From: an uncultured Aquimarina sp.
GTDB lineage: Bacteria; Bacteroidota; Bacteroidia; Flavobacteriales; Flavobacteriaceae
Direction: 5' to 3'
Assembly: GCA_947498775.1 (NCBI GenBank)
Contig: CANMLL010000009.1
Location: 1-64,000 of the forward strand
DNA: 64,000 nucleotides
Position numbers and translations under genes: made by a program. The notes below the pieces were generated by a model, which saw only the letters and a list, made by a program, of their open reading frames with translations, was not told the DNA's origin and ran no database searches. This document shows positions 17,050-26,037 of the stretch, one piece after another (position 1 is the stretch's first letter; every line of letters begins with the position of its first letter).

Positions 17050-17991
17050 ATGCAGAAGTTTTTTGTACTAGCCCTTACGGCAGTGTTTGTTTTTTCGTGT
17101 AAACCTTACCAAAACACCAGAATCAGAAAAAATCAGATTTCTTACGAAGATTTTAGGGAAAAACAACGATTGTATCCTACAGATGAGGGTTTAATAAAAT
17201 ACATCGATGAGGGCAAAAGTGATAAGGTAATAGTTTTATTGCATGGCGTACCAACTTCTGGTTGGTTGTATCGCAAAATGATTGATCCTTTGGTAGAAAA
17301 CGGATATCGTGTCATTATTCCGGACATGCTGGGATATGGATCTAGCGATTCTCCCGAAGGTTTTGAACTGTATAATGCAGAAAACCATGCCAAACGGCTT
17401 TTGGGGCTCATGAAATTCTTAGGGATCGAAACATGGTCTCATGCGATGCACGATGCAGGAGGATTATGGACTTGGGAACTTATGAGAATGGCACCAGATA
17501 AGATCGAAAAATTGATCGTTTTTAATACCATTATGTATGAAGATGGTTTTTATCCACCAGTAAGAATGAAACCTGGTGGGATGGCAAAAACGGCCATGTG
17601 GGCTTACAGAAATGGAGTAACCACAAATACCTTACTAAAAAATCTATTTAAACAAGGCTTGAAAGAAAATACGCTTAACACTTTAGACGTAGAAGGATAT
17701 AAAACACCGTTGCTAGAAGGTAAAACGAATGCCATGTATTACTTTTTTAGTCAAACCTGTAATGAATTGCCCGATTACTCGGATGTTTTTGAAGACGTGA
17801 ATATACCCGTTAGTGTGATGTGGGGTATTCATGACACAATGTTACAGTGGCCCCCGCAAGAAACCAGAGCGTCTGAAGCACTAAAAGTAAAACCAGAGGA
17901 TATTCATTTTATAGATGAAAAGCATTTTATCCAGGAAACCAAAGCCGAAGAAATTAGTTATAAGATTATCGATTTCTTAATTAAGGCTTAG
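17050..17991 (+). CDS. Alpha/beta hydrolase, haloalkane dehalogenase-like
   Basis: 313 residues. Lipoprotein-type signal MQKFFVLALTAVFVFSC. Alpha/beta-hydrolase features: oxyanion-hole LLHGVPTSGWLYRKM (about 65-79), PDMLGYGSSDSP, a nucleophile elbow MHDAGGLWTWEL in which Asp replaces Ser, and the catalytic His in DEKHFIQE near residue 296. An Asp nucleophile flanked by His is the haloalkane or haloacetate dehalogenase/epoxide hydrolase pattern; the true substrate is unknown. Envelope location is inferred from the lipobox. It converges with the next gene by 15 bases. Confidence 0.75.
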   Translation: MQKFFVLALTAVFVFSCKPYQNTRIRKNQISYEDFREKQRLYPTDEGLIKYIDEGKSDKVIVLLHGVPTSGWLYRKMIDPLVENGYRVIIPDMLGYGSSDSPEGFELYNAENHAKRLLGLMKFLGIETWSHAMHDAGGLWTWELMRMAPDKIEKLIVFNTIMYEDGFYPPVRMKPGGMAKTAMWAYRNGVTTNTLLKNLFKQGLKENTLNTLDVEGYKTPLLEGKTNAMYYFFSQTCNELPDYSDVFEDVNIPVSVMWGIHDTMLQWPPQETRASEALKVKPEDIHFIDEKHFIQETKAEEISYKIIDFLIKA

Positions 17992-18330
17992 ATTTTTAAC
18001 CCAATTTTTTAACTCAACCCTAAAAATAGTACCATTAATTAGCTCATGAATTTGATCTAATTCTTCTCGATTTACTGCAAGATCAATTTTTTCTGAAGGC
18101 GTTCGAAGCAACAAAGATCTACAATTTTGGGGATCCATACATTCGTTGCAACACTGTGTTTGCTTTGTTAAAATACATGAGTCTGAAAAGTCCTTTAACT
18201 CATTTAAAGTAAGTAAGAAACCTATATCTCTAAATACTAATTGAACTCTTGGCATCGAAATATTAGGTTCTCTTTTCCAGAAAAAAGAAATACCAACCTG
18301 GTTGCTGTAAATTTTATCTATTGGGTTCAT
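17977..18330 (-). CDS. Hypothetical small cytosolic protein
   Basis: 117 residues, no signal peptide. A compact protein with a Cys-rich centre: CILTKQTQCCNECMDPQNCR has five Cys in 20 residues, which suggests a metal or iron-sulphur site or disulfides. The flanking parts (MPRVQLVFRDIGFLLTLNEL and NREELDQIHELINGTIFRV) look alpha/beta. No named family recognised. The 3' end overlaps that of the hydrolase on the other strand. Confidence 0.6.
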   Translation of the reverse strand: MNPIDKIYSNQVGISFFWKREPNISMPRVQLVFRDIGFLLTLNELKDFSDSCILTKQTQCCNECMDPQNCRSLLLRTPSEKIDLAVNREELDQIHELINGTIFRVELKNWVKNLSLN

Positions 18331-18638
18331 CTTAAATCAAATTTGATTCAAAAATACTAATTATTTATAATCAATCTAAATAAAAATAAGTTAATTAATG
18401 GCTGGACTTCCCTTCGGATGATGGAAATAATAATTTGCACAAGTTTCCAGTTACTTTTTGAAAAATATTTTCGAGTTCCTTCTCCTTGGACGACATTGTG
18501 CTAGCAATGGGCGAGATGAAGCCAAGCATTAGGGGATGAGGGGATTTTCACATCAAAAACCCTCACCTTAATCCTCTCCCAGAGGGAGAGGAAACTAATA
18601 ATTTTAATAACATGAATTAACTAGAAACTTATGCAAAA
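18331..18638. other. Gene-free interval with repeat remnants
   Basis: No coding frame. It holds the dispersed repeat at 18476-18523 (related to 55673-55720 in the other orientation) and a GC-richer hairpin CCTCTCCC-AGA-GGGAGAGG at 18573-18591 in a CCCTCACCTTAATCC context. There is no T run, so the hairpin is REP-like rather than a terminator. Confidence 0.55.
18476..18523 (-). repeat. Dispersed repeat, copy 1
   Basis: Read on the minus strand, GGCTTCATCTCGCCCATTG then CTAGCACAATGTCGTCC matches 55673-55720 at about six of every seven bases. The second copy has a different continuation (REP-like stretch), so only this core is shared. Confidence 0.6.
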
Positions 18639-20324
18639 TCAATTAATATCTTTCAACTTTAATTGAAGAGATATGTTGCCATTCCATTCATTTTCATCAA
18701 TAGTAAAAGCCGCTTTAAAGGTTTGATCATTGCAAATCATATTTTGCCTAATCCCTAAACCAAAACCTATAGCATCTATTGCGATTCCATTTTTTTGCAC
18801 CTTACACTTCAAATGTTTATCATCTGCACCCACACATCTTCCGTATCCTGTATCCTTAAGTCCCTCGGTCATGAAAACCGGTGTCATATTTCCAGGTCCA
18901 TGAGGTGCAAATTGTTTTAGAATGCGATAAAATCTTGGTGTAATTTGCTCAAGCTCAATAGGCAAGTCTATTGAAATTTCGGGTGTGAGTAATTTTTTGT
19001 CTATCGTAGCAACAACTACTTCTTCAAACTTTTGTTTAAAAGCTTCATAGTGTTCTTCAAGTAATGTTAGCCCTGCTGCATATTTATGTCCACCAAACTG
19101 TTCGATATGATCAGAACAGGCATCCAACGCATTGTATACATCAAATCCCTTGACCGACCTCGCCGAAGCGGCTAGTTTATCACCACTTTTGGTAAAAACT
19201 AGTGTGGGTCGATAGTAGGTCTCTGTTAATCTCGAAGCTACGATACCAATGACTCCTTTGTGCCAATTTTCTTCATAAACAACCGTAGTGCATCTATCCT
19301 CTTCTTTGTTTTCAAGGATTTGTGTCAGGGCCTGTTCGGTAATACTTTTATCGGCATCTTTCCGATCACTATTATAGACCTCTATTTCTGAAGCATATTG
19401 CAAAGCCATTTCAAAATTCTCTTCAGTAAGTAATGTTACTGCATGCAATCCGTGTTTCATTCTTCCCGCAGCATTAATTCTGGGTGCGATCATGAATACA
19501 ACATCGGTAATAGTTAGTGTAGTATTTTTTACTTCAGAGAGCATGGCTTTAAAACCGGTCCTTGGATTCTTATTAATCACTAGCAATCCATAATAAGCCA
19601 ATATGCGATTCTCTCCAGTTATTGGCACAATATCTGCCCCGATTGCAGTGGCAACAAGATCCAAATAGGGAGTTAAATCTTCGATCGATTGTCCTTGTTT
19701 TGAGGCTAACGCCTGAATTAATTTAAATCCAACACCACAACCACATAATTCTTTATACGGATACTCACAATCTTCTCTTTTTGGGTCTAAAACTGCAACA
19801 GCATCCGGAATTTTATCTCCTGGACGGTGGTGGTCACAAATAACGAAATCAATTCCTTTTTCCTTTGCATAGGCAACTTTTTCAACCGCTTTAATTCCGC
19901 AATCCAAAGCAATAATCAAAGGAATATCATTATCATGTGCAAAATCTATTCCTTTGTACGACACTCCGTAACCCTCGTCGTAGCGATCAGGAATATACGT
20001 TGCTATTTGAGGATGCAAGGTCTTAAGATACGACGACATTAAAGCTACCGAAGTGGTTCCATCTACATCATAATCGCCATACACCATTATATTTTCGCCG
20101 TTGGCAATTGCATTTTGGATTCTCAAAACCGCTAGATCCATATCTTTCATCAAAAAGGGATCATGCAGATCATCGAGCGAAGGCCTAAAGAATTTTTTGG
20201 CTTGCTCAAATGTTTCTATACCTCTCTGTACCAAAAGTGATGCAATAATTGTATCTACATTCAAGGTTTTGGCCAACTCATTTACTTTTGATATATCTGG
20301 TTTGGGTTTTAAAGTCCATCTCAT
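18639..20324 (-). CDS. recJ: Single-stranded-DNA-specific exonuclease RecJ
   Basis: 561 residues, the usual RecJ length. 5'-3' ssDNA exonuclease of recombination and mismatch repair. DHH-phosphoesterase motifs: MVYGDYDVDGTTSVALM (about 79-95), IALDCGIKAVE, FVICDHHRPGD (the DHH motif) and the C-terminal DHHA1 segment GHKYAAGLTLLEEH, preceded by SARSVKGFDVYNAL. An OB-like C-terminal domain ends the protein. Single gene, preceded by a 130-base gap to the divergent CMD gene. Confidence 0.96.
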   Translation of the reverse strand: MRWTLKPKPDISKVNELAKTLNVDTIIASLLVQRGIETFEQAKKFFRPSLDDLHDPFLMKDMDLAVLRIQNAIANGENIMVYGDYDVDGTTSVALMSSYLKTLHPQIATYIPDRYDEGYGVSYKGIDFAHDNDIPLIIALDCGIKAVEKVAYAKEKGIDFVICDHHRPGDKIPDAVAVLDPKREDCEYPYKELCGCGVGFKLIQALASKQGQSIEDLTPYLDLVATAIGADIVPITGENRILAYYGLLVINKNPRTGFKAMLSEVKNTTLTITDVVFMIAPRINAAGRMKHGLHAVTLLTEENFEMALQYASEIEVYNSDRKDADKSITEQALTQILENKEEDRCTTVVYEENWHKGVIGIVASRLTETYYRPTLVFTKSGDKLAASARSVKGFDVYNALDACSDHIEQFGGHKYAAGLTLLEEHYEAFKQKFEEVVVATIDKKLLTPEISIDLPIELEQITPRFYRILKQFAPHGPGNMTPVFMTEGLKDTGYGRCVGADDKHLKCKVQKNGIAIDAIGFGLGIRQNMICNDQTFKAAFTIDENEWNGNISLQLKLKDIN

Positions 20325-20454
20325 TCGTGTGGTGTATTCTAATTATAAAAAACCCAAAGTACAAAAAACATCCTGACCACTTTTGGTTTGACATTAGTTT
20401 TGTATTTTGCCTTGCCAAAAAAATTACGTTTAAACTCAAAAAACACACATACAC

Positions 20455-21045
20455 ATGCCATTAGTAACACCACTTTCTGCAGACCACGATCTGGAAACCA
20501 AAGAATTAGCAGAATTCTTTAATGAAACCCTTGGTTTTTGTCCAAATTCGGTACTGACCATGCAAAGAAGACCTGCCATTTCTAAGGCATTTATCAACCT
20601 AAACAAAGCGGTAATGGCTAATGAAGGTCGAGTTACCTCGGCTCTTAAGCGAATGATCGCCTGGGTAAGCAGTAATGCAACAGGTTGCAGATATTGTCAG
20701 GCGCATGCCATTAGAGCCGCAGAACGTTATGGAGCAGAACAAGAACAATTGGATAACATTTGGGAGTATAAAACGCATCCGGCTTTTAGTGACGCAGAAC
20801 GTGCGGCGCTTGATTTTTCGCTAGCCGCCTCAGTAATCCCTAATGCTGTTGATGACACCATCAAACAAGAATTATACAAGCATTGGAATGAAGGCGAAAT
20901 TGTTGAAATGCTAGGAGTAATCTCCTTGTTTGGATACCTTAATCGATGGAATGACTCTATGGGAACCAGCGTTGAAGAAGGAGCTGTTGAGTCTGGAGAA
21001 AAATATCTGGGTAAACATGGTTGGGAGAAAGGTAAACATGTGTAA
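20455..21045 (+). CDS. Carboxymuconolactone decarboxylase-family (AhpD-like) protein
   Basis: 196 residues. AhpD-like redox fold with the active pair in ATGCRYCQAHAIRAAERYG (CxxC about 75-78, then His), the alkylhydroperoxidase signature. Members are peroxidase-related enzymes of the CMD superfamily; a thiol peroxidase role is inferred, with no reductase neighbour. Conserved elements LKRMIAWVSSNA upstream and EIVEMLGVISLFGYLNRWND near the end. The TMEM175-type gene follows by 44 bases. Confidence 0.8.
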   Translation: MPLVTPLSADHDLETKELAEFFNETLGFCPNSVLTMQRRPAISKAFINLNKAVMANEGRVTSALKRMIAWVSSNATGCRYCQAHAIRAAERYGAEQEQLDNIWEYKTHPAFSDAERAALDFSLAASVIPNAVDDTIKQELYKHWNEGEIVEMLGVISLFGYLNRWNDSMGTSVEEGAVESGEKYLGKHGWEKGKHV

Positions 21046-21089
21046 TACCAATCTTTAAAACAAATTCAAAACTGAAATAAAAGATTGAT

Positions 21090-21947
21090 ATGTCAAGTAA
21101 AAAAAGTAGCACGAAAAAACAGATCTCCTCTGATGGATTTAGATTTCGGGGGATGAAAACCACCAGGCTTGAAAACTTAACAGATACGATTTTCGGCTTC
21201 TCAATTACATTGTTAGTGATTTCTTCTGAAGTACCTCAATCCTATGTAGAATTACAGGCATCAATGTACAGTTTTGTAGGGTTTTTGTTTTGTATATTAC
21301 TTTTACTAAGTATTTGGAATGCACATAGAAACTTTTTTAAATACTATGGTTTGCAAGATAGTACAACTAAGGTTTTAAATTTCTTGTTTCTTTTCGTTTT
21401 GTTGTTTTACATATATCCGCTCAAGTATCTCTTTTCTTATCTAGGCACTGCTATATATGCTTCTATAAAAACTTCATTAGGCGACAGTTCCCAGGGTCTT
21501 CAATTGGCGGTTAAAAAGCTTTCGCAATCCAATCTCAGTACCGATCAATGGTCTGATATTATGATACGGTTTGGTCTTGGTTTATTCTTGATTTATCTAA
21601 TTTTTATGTTACTTCATGTAAACGCGTTCAAGAAGAGAAAAGAATTAAAAATGAATAAAAAGGAGTATTATCTTACCAAAACCTACATTCAACTTTATGG
21701 AATTTTACTGGCAATTATTAGCTTGTCTATTAGTATCGTACTAATTTTTGGTGGCAAACATTCTGATACTGCCGGATTCGTTTATTTGTTAATACCCATT
21801 ATCTTACCTTTTCATCGCAGGTTTAGAGAAAAACGTTACAGAAAAATTAAAAACAGAAAAAAAATAATCATCGAAGACTCCTTACCCTCTCATCTTGATC
21901 AAAATGAAACTAAAGCTACAGAGAATGAAGATAATGCTACCTCGTAA
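21090..21947 (+). CDS. TMEM175/DUF1211-family channel protein
   Basis: 285 residues. About six hydrophobic segments. The first helix begins TTRLENLTDTIFGFSITLLV, which fits the DUF1211/TMEM175 signature RxxxFsD around the first helix (here R..N.TDxIFGFSITLL). Family members form potassium or proton-permeable channels as dimers or tetramers. The loops around ILYPLKYLFSYLG are consistent with the second half; the C-terminus is a basic then acidic cytosolic tail (RRFREKRYRKIKNRKK). Ion selectivity is not readable. Confidence 0.7.
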   Translation: MSSKKSSTKKQISSDGFRFRGMKTTRLENLTDTIFGFSITLLVISSEVPQSYVELQASMYSFVGFLFCILLLLSIWNAHRNFFKYYGLQDSTTKVLNFLFLFVLLFYIYPLKYLFSYLGTAIYASIKTSLGDSSQGLQLAVKKLSQSNLSTDQWSDIMIRFGLGLFLIYLIFMLLHVNAFKKRKELKMNKKEYYLTKTYIQLYGILLAIISLSISIVLIFGGKHSDTAGFVYLLIPIILPFHRRFREKRYRKIKNRKKIIIEDSLPSHLDQNETKATENEDNATS

Positions 21948-21959
21948 GTTAATAATTTT

Positions 21960-22658
21960 TTATTTCTTCAAATAATACCGATAACTCCGATATAATAGAA
22001 ATATACTAATCAAAAGAATTAACAAAGCCCACATCCAATATTTACCGGGCAAATGTGCAGCGATCATTTGGGTATCAGAGTACTGCACTTTACCATCTCT
22101 TTCAAATTGTTTTGTAAACAAATAAGTGGTTTGCAAATAGGTACTTAACACACATTGCGTACCCAAAAATAATAAGGCAAAGGCTTCCAGTCTCCTTACC
22201 CTTAGAATAGCAATAAAAAACAAAATTGCTGCAAAAATACTTAGAATAACTAAGGCTAATAATTCATAAATCCACAAACATAAGGACAGTACCATGATCA
22301 CCAATAATAGCCAAAGCGCAATTTTAGAAGTAATTCGATTTCTAGCAGAAGCAATTAAAACGGCTCCCGAGATAGCTGGTCCCAATAATCCTCCTGCCGA
22401 AGTGATTGCCCTGGCAATATTATACTCTAGATAGCTAAATGAAACATTAGAATAGGCAACGCCACCACCATTATCATAAATCTCTAAATAATAAAATTTT
22501 CCTCCCAGAAGTAATGCTGTGAGTCCATGTCCCATTTCATGAAACCAAGTACCCAACAATAGCAAAGGATATTGTATATATCCAAAATATGGTAATTGCC
22601 ATAATAAAAATACTAGCAAGCTGATTCCGATAATAGCAAGTAAAGGGTTTTTTTTCAA
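21960..22658 (-). CDS. M50-like membrane metallopeptidase
   Basis: 232 residues with five or six membrane helices. The zinc motif HEMGHG (His 40, Glu 41, His 44) lies in an early helix, WFHEMGHGLTALLLGG, as in site-2-protease-like and other M50 families. A second conserved patch, DNGGGVAYSNVSFS, follows at about 62-75. The usual C-terminal NxxPxxxxDG motif is not obvious, so it may be a M50B-like relative with the third ligand elsewhere or not assigned. Convergent with the TMEM175 gene (12 bases). Confidence 0.7.
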   Translation of the reverse strand: MKKNPLLAIIGISLLVFLLWQLPYFGYIQYPLLLLGTWFHEMGHGLTALLLGGKFYYLEIYDNGGGVAYSNVSFSYLEYNIARAITSAGGLLGPAISGAVLIASARNRITSKIALWLLLVIMVLSLCLWIYELLALVILSIFAAILFFIAILRVRRLEAFALLFLGTQCVLSTYLQTTYLFTKQFERDGKVQYSDTQMIAAHLPGKYWMWALLILLISIFLLYRSYRYYLKK

Positions 22659-22742
22659 TTGTTACAGATTTATATTGAGGCTCAATGTTTCAATAACAGT
22701 ATTACAACCAATTTATTATCAAAGTTTCGGGGAAAAAACACC

Positions 22743-23315
22743 CTAAATCAAAACTTTTTTCACTTCTTTTTGAAGAATGAGTACCACCTCATTATCAAAC
22801 CATGGATTTTTGGTAAGCCAGAATCGATTTCTGGGAGATGGGTGTGGTAACGGAAAATAAGTAGGTAAATATTCGTGATATGCTCTAACCGTTTCGGTCA
22901 AGGTTCTTTTGGTCTTTTTGGCTAAATAATATTTTTGAGCGTACTGACCAATAAGAATGATCAATTCTATATTTGGCATATGATCTAATATCTTTTGATG
23001 CCAAAGTGGTGCACATTCTGGTCTTGGTGGAAGATCGCCACTTTTCCCTTTTCCCGGATAACAAAATCCCATAGGAACGATGGCGATTTTAGTTTCATCG
23101 TAGAACATATCGTCTGTGATGTCCAGCCATTTTCTAAGTTGCTTACCGCTGGCATCATCCCACGGAATCCCGGATGCATGAACTTTGGTCCCTGGGGCTT
23201 GCCCTATGATTATAATCCTAGCATCGGGATGACCAGAAACTACCGGTCTAGGACCTAATGGTAAGTGTGCTTTACACGCTTCACAAGCTTTAATATCCAA
23301 AAGTAGTTTATCCAT
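22743..23315 (-). CDS. Uracil-DNA glycosylase-family protein
   Basis: 190 residues. UDG-superfamily motifs: motif 1 IIIIGQAPG (about 34-42) with the following WDDASGKQL, and motif 2 LPHPSPRNRFW near residue 157. The short N-terminal CEACK and a missing pair of distal Cys argue against the four-Cys iron-sulphur family 4, so it is an assigned but unclassified UDG relative. Role: removes uracil or damaged bases from DNA. Its ATG overlaps the stop of rsmI (TAATG), so they are translationally coupled. Confidence 0.75.
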   Translation of the reverse strand: MDKLLLDIKACEACKAHLPLGPRPVVSGHPDARIIIIGQAPGTKVHASGIPWDDASGKQLRKWLDITDDMFYDETKIAIVPMGFCYPGKGKSGDLPPRPECAPLWHQKILDHMPNIELIILIGQYAQKYYLAKKTKRTLTETVRAYHEYLPTYFPLPHPSPRNRFWLTKNPWFDNEVVLILQKEVKKVLI

Positions 23316-23989
23316 TATTTCTTTTTTCCTTCAACCACTACCACAATCTCTCCTTTGGGAGGTTTATTTTCAAAATGTGCTAAAACTTGTTTTGCCGTAC
23401 CCCGAATGGTTTCTTCATAAAGTTTACTCAATTCTCGAGATACAGATACTTGGCGATCTTCACCAAAATATTCTACAAAGTTTCCTAATGTCTTGATTAA
23501 TTTATGTGGTGATTCATAAAAAATCATGGTTCGGGTTTCTTCGGCCAATAGCTTCAAACGTGTTTGTCTTCCTTTTTTAACTGGTAAAAATCCTTCAAAA
23601 ACAAACTTGTCATTTGGCAGCCCACTATTTACCAAAGCGGGAACAAAGGCTGTGGCACCCGGCAGGCATTCAACCTCGATCTCATTTTCTATACAAGCCC
23701 TTGTAAGTAAAAATCCTGGGTCACTTATAGCCGGTGTTCCTGCATCACTAATTAGGGCAATGGTTTCTCCGCTTTGTAATCTTTGCACAATCCGATCCAC
23801 CGTTTTATGCTCATTATGCATATGATGACTTTGCATAGGCGTAGCAATCTCAAAGTGTTTCATTAATTTACCACTAGTACGGGTATCTTCGGCTAAAATC
23901 AAATCTACTTCCTTCAGAACTTTGATTGCTCTAAAAGTCATATCATCGAGATTTCCAATGGGTGTGGGGACAAGGTATAATTTTGACAT
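23315..23989 (-). CDS. rsmI: 16S rRNA (cytidine(1402)-2'-O)-methyltransferase
   Basis: 224 residues from the ATG at 23989 (MSKLYLVPTPIGNLDDMTFR), the conserved family start; an upstream ATG would add 16 extra residues. It methylates C1402 of 16S rRNA. Family motifs: TPIGNL, LILAEDTRTSGKLMKHF, ISDAGTPAISDPG, LPGATAFVPALVNSGLP and MIFYESPHKLIKTL, with a C-terminal GEIVVVVEGKKK. Slightly short of the E. coli protein but complete in motifs. Confidence 0.95.
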   Translation of the reverse strand: MSKLYLVPTPIGNLDDMTFRAIKVLKEVDLILAEDTRTSGKLMKHFEIATPMQSHHMHNEHKTVDRIVQRLQSGETIALISDAGTPAISDPGFLLTRACIENEIEVECLPGATAFVPALVNSGLPNDKFVFEGFLPVKKGRQTRLKLLAEETRTMIFYESPHKLIKTLGNFVEYFGEDRQVSVSRELSKLYEETIRGTAKQVLAHFENKPPKGEIVVVVEGKKK

Positions 23990-24008
23990 ATACTGAAATA
24001 AAAAGATA

Positions 24009-24132
24009 CTGTCTAAAAAGGTTTTAATAAACGTCATTCTGAATTCATTTCAGAATCTCATTATTATAAACTACAACGTTTTATGAGATCCTGAATCAAG
24101 TTCAGGATGACGACAACTCACTTTTTAGACAG
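24009..24132. repeat. REP/BIME-like palindromic element
   Basis: A perfect 12-bp outer inverted repeat CTGTCTAAAAAG (24009-24020) / CTTTTTAGACAG (24121-24132) encloses two 29-bp arms (24033-24061 and 24083-24111) that are inverted copies with 23 of 29 matches. Each arm also folds on itself. The arms recur at 34192-34220 and 34245-34273. It lies between rsmI and the DoxX gene and is non-coding. Confidence 0.7.
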
Positions 24133-24168
24133 CTTCAAAGATAATTTTTGAATCTTATTTAATAAGCA

Positions 24169-24516
24169 CTACGGCCTTACTTTTTTTCCTAAAAAATAAG
24201 AAGTAAGTAACAATACTATCGCTACCAAAGCTCCACCTAATTCCCCATCACCTGCCTGTTGGTGTGCAAAAAATGCCAGCACAAAATTAAAGAAAAACCC
24301 TGCATAGGCCCATTCTTTTAATGCTTTCCATTTATTTAATAGAATAACGGTAATTCCTGATAGCTTCAGTACAGCCAACGGATAAATAACATAGCCAGGG
24401 TAAGTAAACGAAGTAAACGTTTTAAGAATTTCTTCGTGATTAAAAAAATACATACTTGCAGAAAACAACATCAATGCAGACAACAGTCCCGTAGCAATCC
24501 AATAAGCGATTTTCAT
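24169..24516 (-). CDS. DoxX-like membrane protein
   Basis: 115 residues, four membrane helices (about 5-23, 41-60, 70-88, 95-112). YWIATGLLSALMLFSASMYFF then GITVILLNKWKALKEWAYAGF is typical of the DoxX-like family. Such proteins are poorly characterised; roles in redox or thiosulfate metabolism are proposed for relatives. Begins 18 bases after the stop of the gene at 24535, so probably in an operon with it. A second DoxX-type gene is at 29417. Confidence 0.7.
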   Translation of the reverse strand: MKIAYWIATGLLSALMLFSASMYFFNHEEILKTFTSFTYPGYVIYPLAVLKLSGITVILLNKWKALKEWAYAGFFFNFVLAFFAHQQAGDGELGGALVAIVLLLTSYFLGKKVRP

Positions 24517-24534
24517 ATCGATAGAATTTATTAT

Positions 24535-25293
24535 TTAGTGTTCAAACTTACTTAATACAACATCCATAAATCGCTCTTCATATTCTTCTTTACTTTCCCA
24601 ATTATTGTAATCTGGTTTCACCATGTTTTTAATAAAATCTTGGGCTTCATTTTTGGTTCTCATGGTCCCTAATTGAGAGAGCACTCTATTATAATCGGGT
24701 GCGTTGCCTTCAAAAAGGTTTTTGATAAAAGCTAGTCGATCATTTAATCCTATATGAATTTCTTTGCGCAGTTGATCATTCAAAGATTTCGGTTTGTCAT
24801 TTGGGTCTTCATTGTCATTTTGTAGGTGTGTTGATTTGGCAAAAGAGCTACGCTCTTCTGTTGTTACAGATGCCGGTACAAAAAGATCTTCACTAACCCT
24901 GGCATTTATTTCTTCTATAATCAGTTCTGGTTTAGCTTCTATAGTAGAATTAGGGATTTCTTCAATTTTTTCTTCAGGTTCAAACCGTTGTTCTAATGGT
25001 TTCTCTTTTTCTGGTTCTTCTTCTACTACGGCATCCTGTTTAGGTTCGATAATTGCCTTAATTTTTTTGCGCACTTCCTTTAATTCATTTGATTCATCTT
25101 TATCCAGAGCTGCTCTTACCTGTCCGATAGTAGGTTGAGGTCCAGAAAAATGTGATTCTGAAAAATTAAGTATTGTTAGCTTTTCATATAGTTGTCTTGC
25201 TTCTTCCTGAAGCTGTGGTAGTGTAGCTCTGTCTTTCAGTTGCAATATTCTATGGGCAATACTTATAAGTTCCGCTTCCAATTTCTTCTTCAT
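24535..25293 (-). CDS. Conserved hypothetical protein
   Basis: 252 residues, cytosolic. An N-terminal helical segment (KLEAELISIAHRILQLKDRA) leads to an acidic, low-complexity Glu/Lys/Pro middle (about 80-150, including VEEEPEKEKPLEQRFEPEEK) and a conserved-looking C-terminal helical region (RKEIHIGLNDRLAFIKNLFE, then EDFIKNMVKPDYNNWESKEE). I do not recognise a domain with known role. It lies with the DoxX gene and is divergent from tdk. Confidence 0.6.
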   Translation of the reverse strand: MKKKLEAELISIAHRILQLKDRATLPQLQEEARQLYEKLTILNFSESHFSGPQPTIGQVRAALDKDESNELKEVRKKIKAIIEPKQDAVVEEEPEKEKPLEQRFEPEEKIEEIPNSTIEAKPELIIEEINARVSEDLFVPASVTTEERSSFAKSTHLQNDNEDPNDKPKSLNDQLRKEIHIGLNDRLAFIKNLFEGNAPDYNRVLSQLGTMRTKNEAQDFIKNMVKPDYNNWESKEEYEERFMDVVLSKFEH

Positions 25294-25398
25294 AACTTTC
25301 TTATTCGTTTGTAATACTGCTTTTTGTTTTTTAATAAATTTACCCCATCTTTAGCAAAAGGAGAAAGGATTTTTTTAATTGATTCTGAAAAATACAAA

Positions 25399-26037
25399 AT
25401 GTTTCTCGAAAATACAGTAAATCATAAAGAGCAATTTGGGTGGATAGAAGTAATCTGCGGTTCTATGTTTTCAGGAAAAACCGAAGAATTGATCCGAAGA
25501 TTAAAACGGGCACAGTTTGCCAAACAAAAAGTTGAAATATTTAAACCCGCCATTGATGTGCGCTATAATGATGAGATGGTAGTTTCGCACGACGCTAATG
25601 AAATTCGTTCTACTCCTGTACCAGCTGCTGCCAATATAAGAATCCTTGCCGATACTTGTGATGTAGTGGGGATTGACGAGGCGCAGTTTTTTGATGATGA
25701 AATAGTAGCTGTTTGTAATGACCTGGCCAATAAAGGGATTCGAGTGATTGTAGCTGGCTTGGATATGGATTTTAAAGGAAATCCTTTTGGGCCAATGCCC
25801 GCACTTATGGCCACTGCAGAGTATGTGACCAAAGTGCATGCTGTTTGTACACGAACAGGGAATTTGGCACAATTTAGCTATCGGAAATCACGAAAAGACG
25901 ACCTCGTTTTGTTAGGTGAAACCGAAGAATATGAACCTTTGAGCCGAGCAGCTTATTATAAAGCTATGCTAAAGGAAAAGGTTAACAAAATGGACGTTAA
26001 AGACCCAGAAGAAATATCTAAAAAATCGAATGAGTAA
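25399..26037 (+). CDS. tdk: Thymidine kinase
   Basis: 212 residues from the ATG at 25399; an upstream TTG-led frame of 25 codons has no support. It phosphorylates thymidine in the salvage pathway. P-loop [15 protein letters not shown] (about 20-34), Mg-site [13 protein letters not shown] and lasso segment. The Cys pairs that bind zinc in most type II thymidine kinases are not conserved: CxxC is CTRT, and the distal Cys/His is SRAAYY, so a zinc-free lasso is likely. alr starts within its stop (8-base overlap). Confidence 0.93.
   Translation: MFLENTVNHKEQFGWIEVICGSMFSGKTEELIRRLKRAQFAKQKVEIFKPAIDVRYNDEMVVSHDANEIRSTPVPAAANIRILADTCDVVGIDEAQFFDDEIVAVCNDLANKGIRVIVAGLDMDFKGNPFGPMPALMATAEYVTKVHAVCTRTGNLAQFSYRKSRKDDLVLLGETEEYEPLSRAAYYKAMLKEKVNKMDVKDPEEISKKSNE

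Noticed and set aside
24794..25138. 114-codon plus-strand frame rich in Ser
   Set aside because: Antisense of the acidic low-complexity part of the hypothetical gene 24535-25293.
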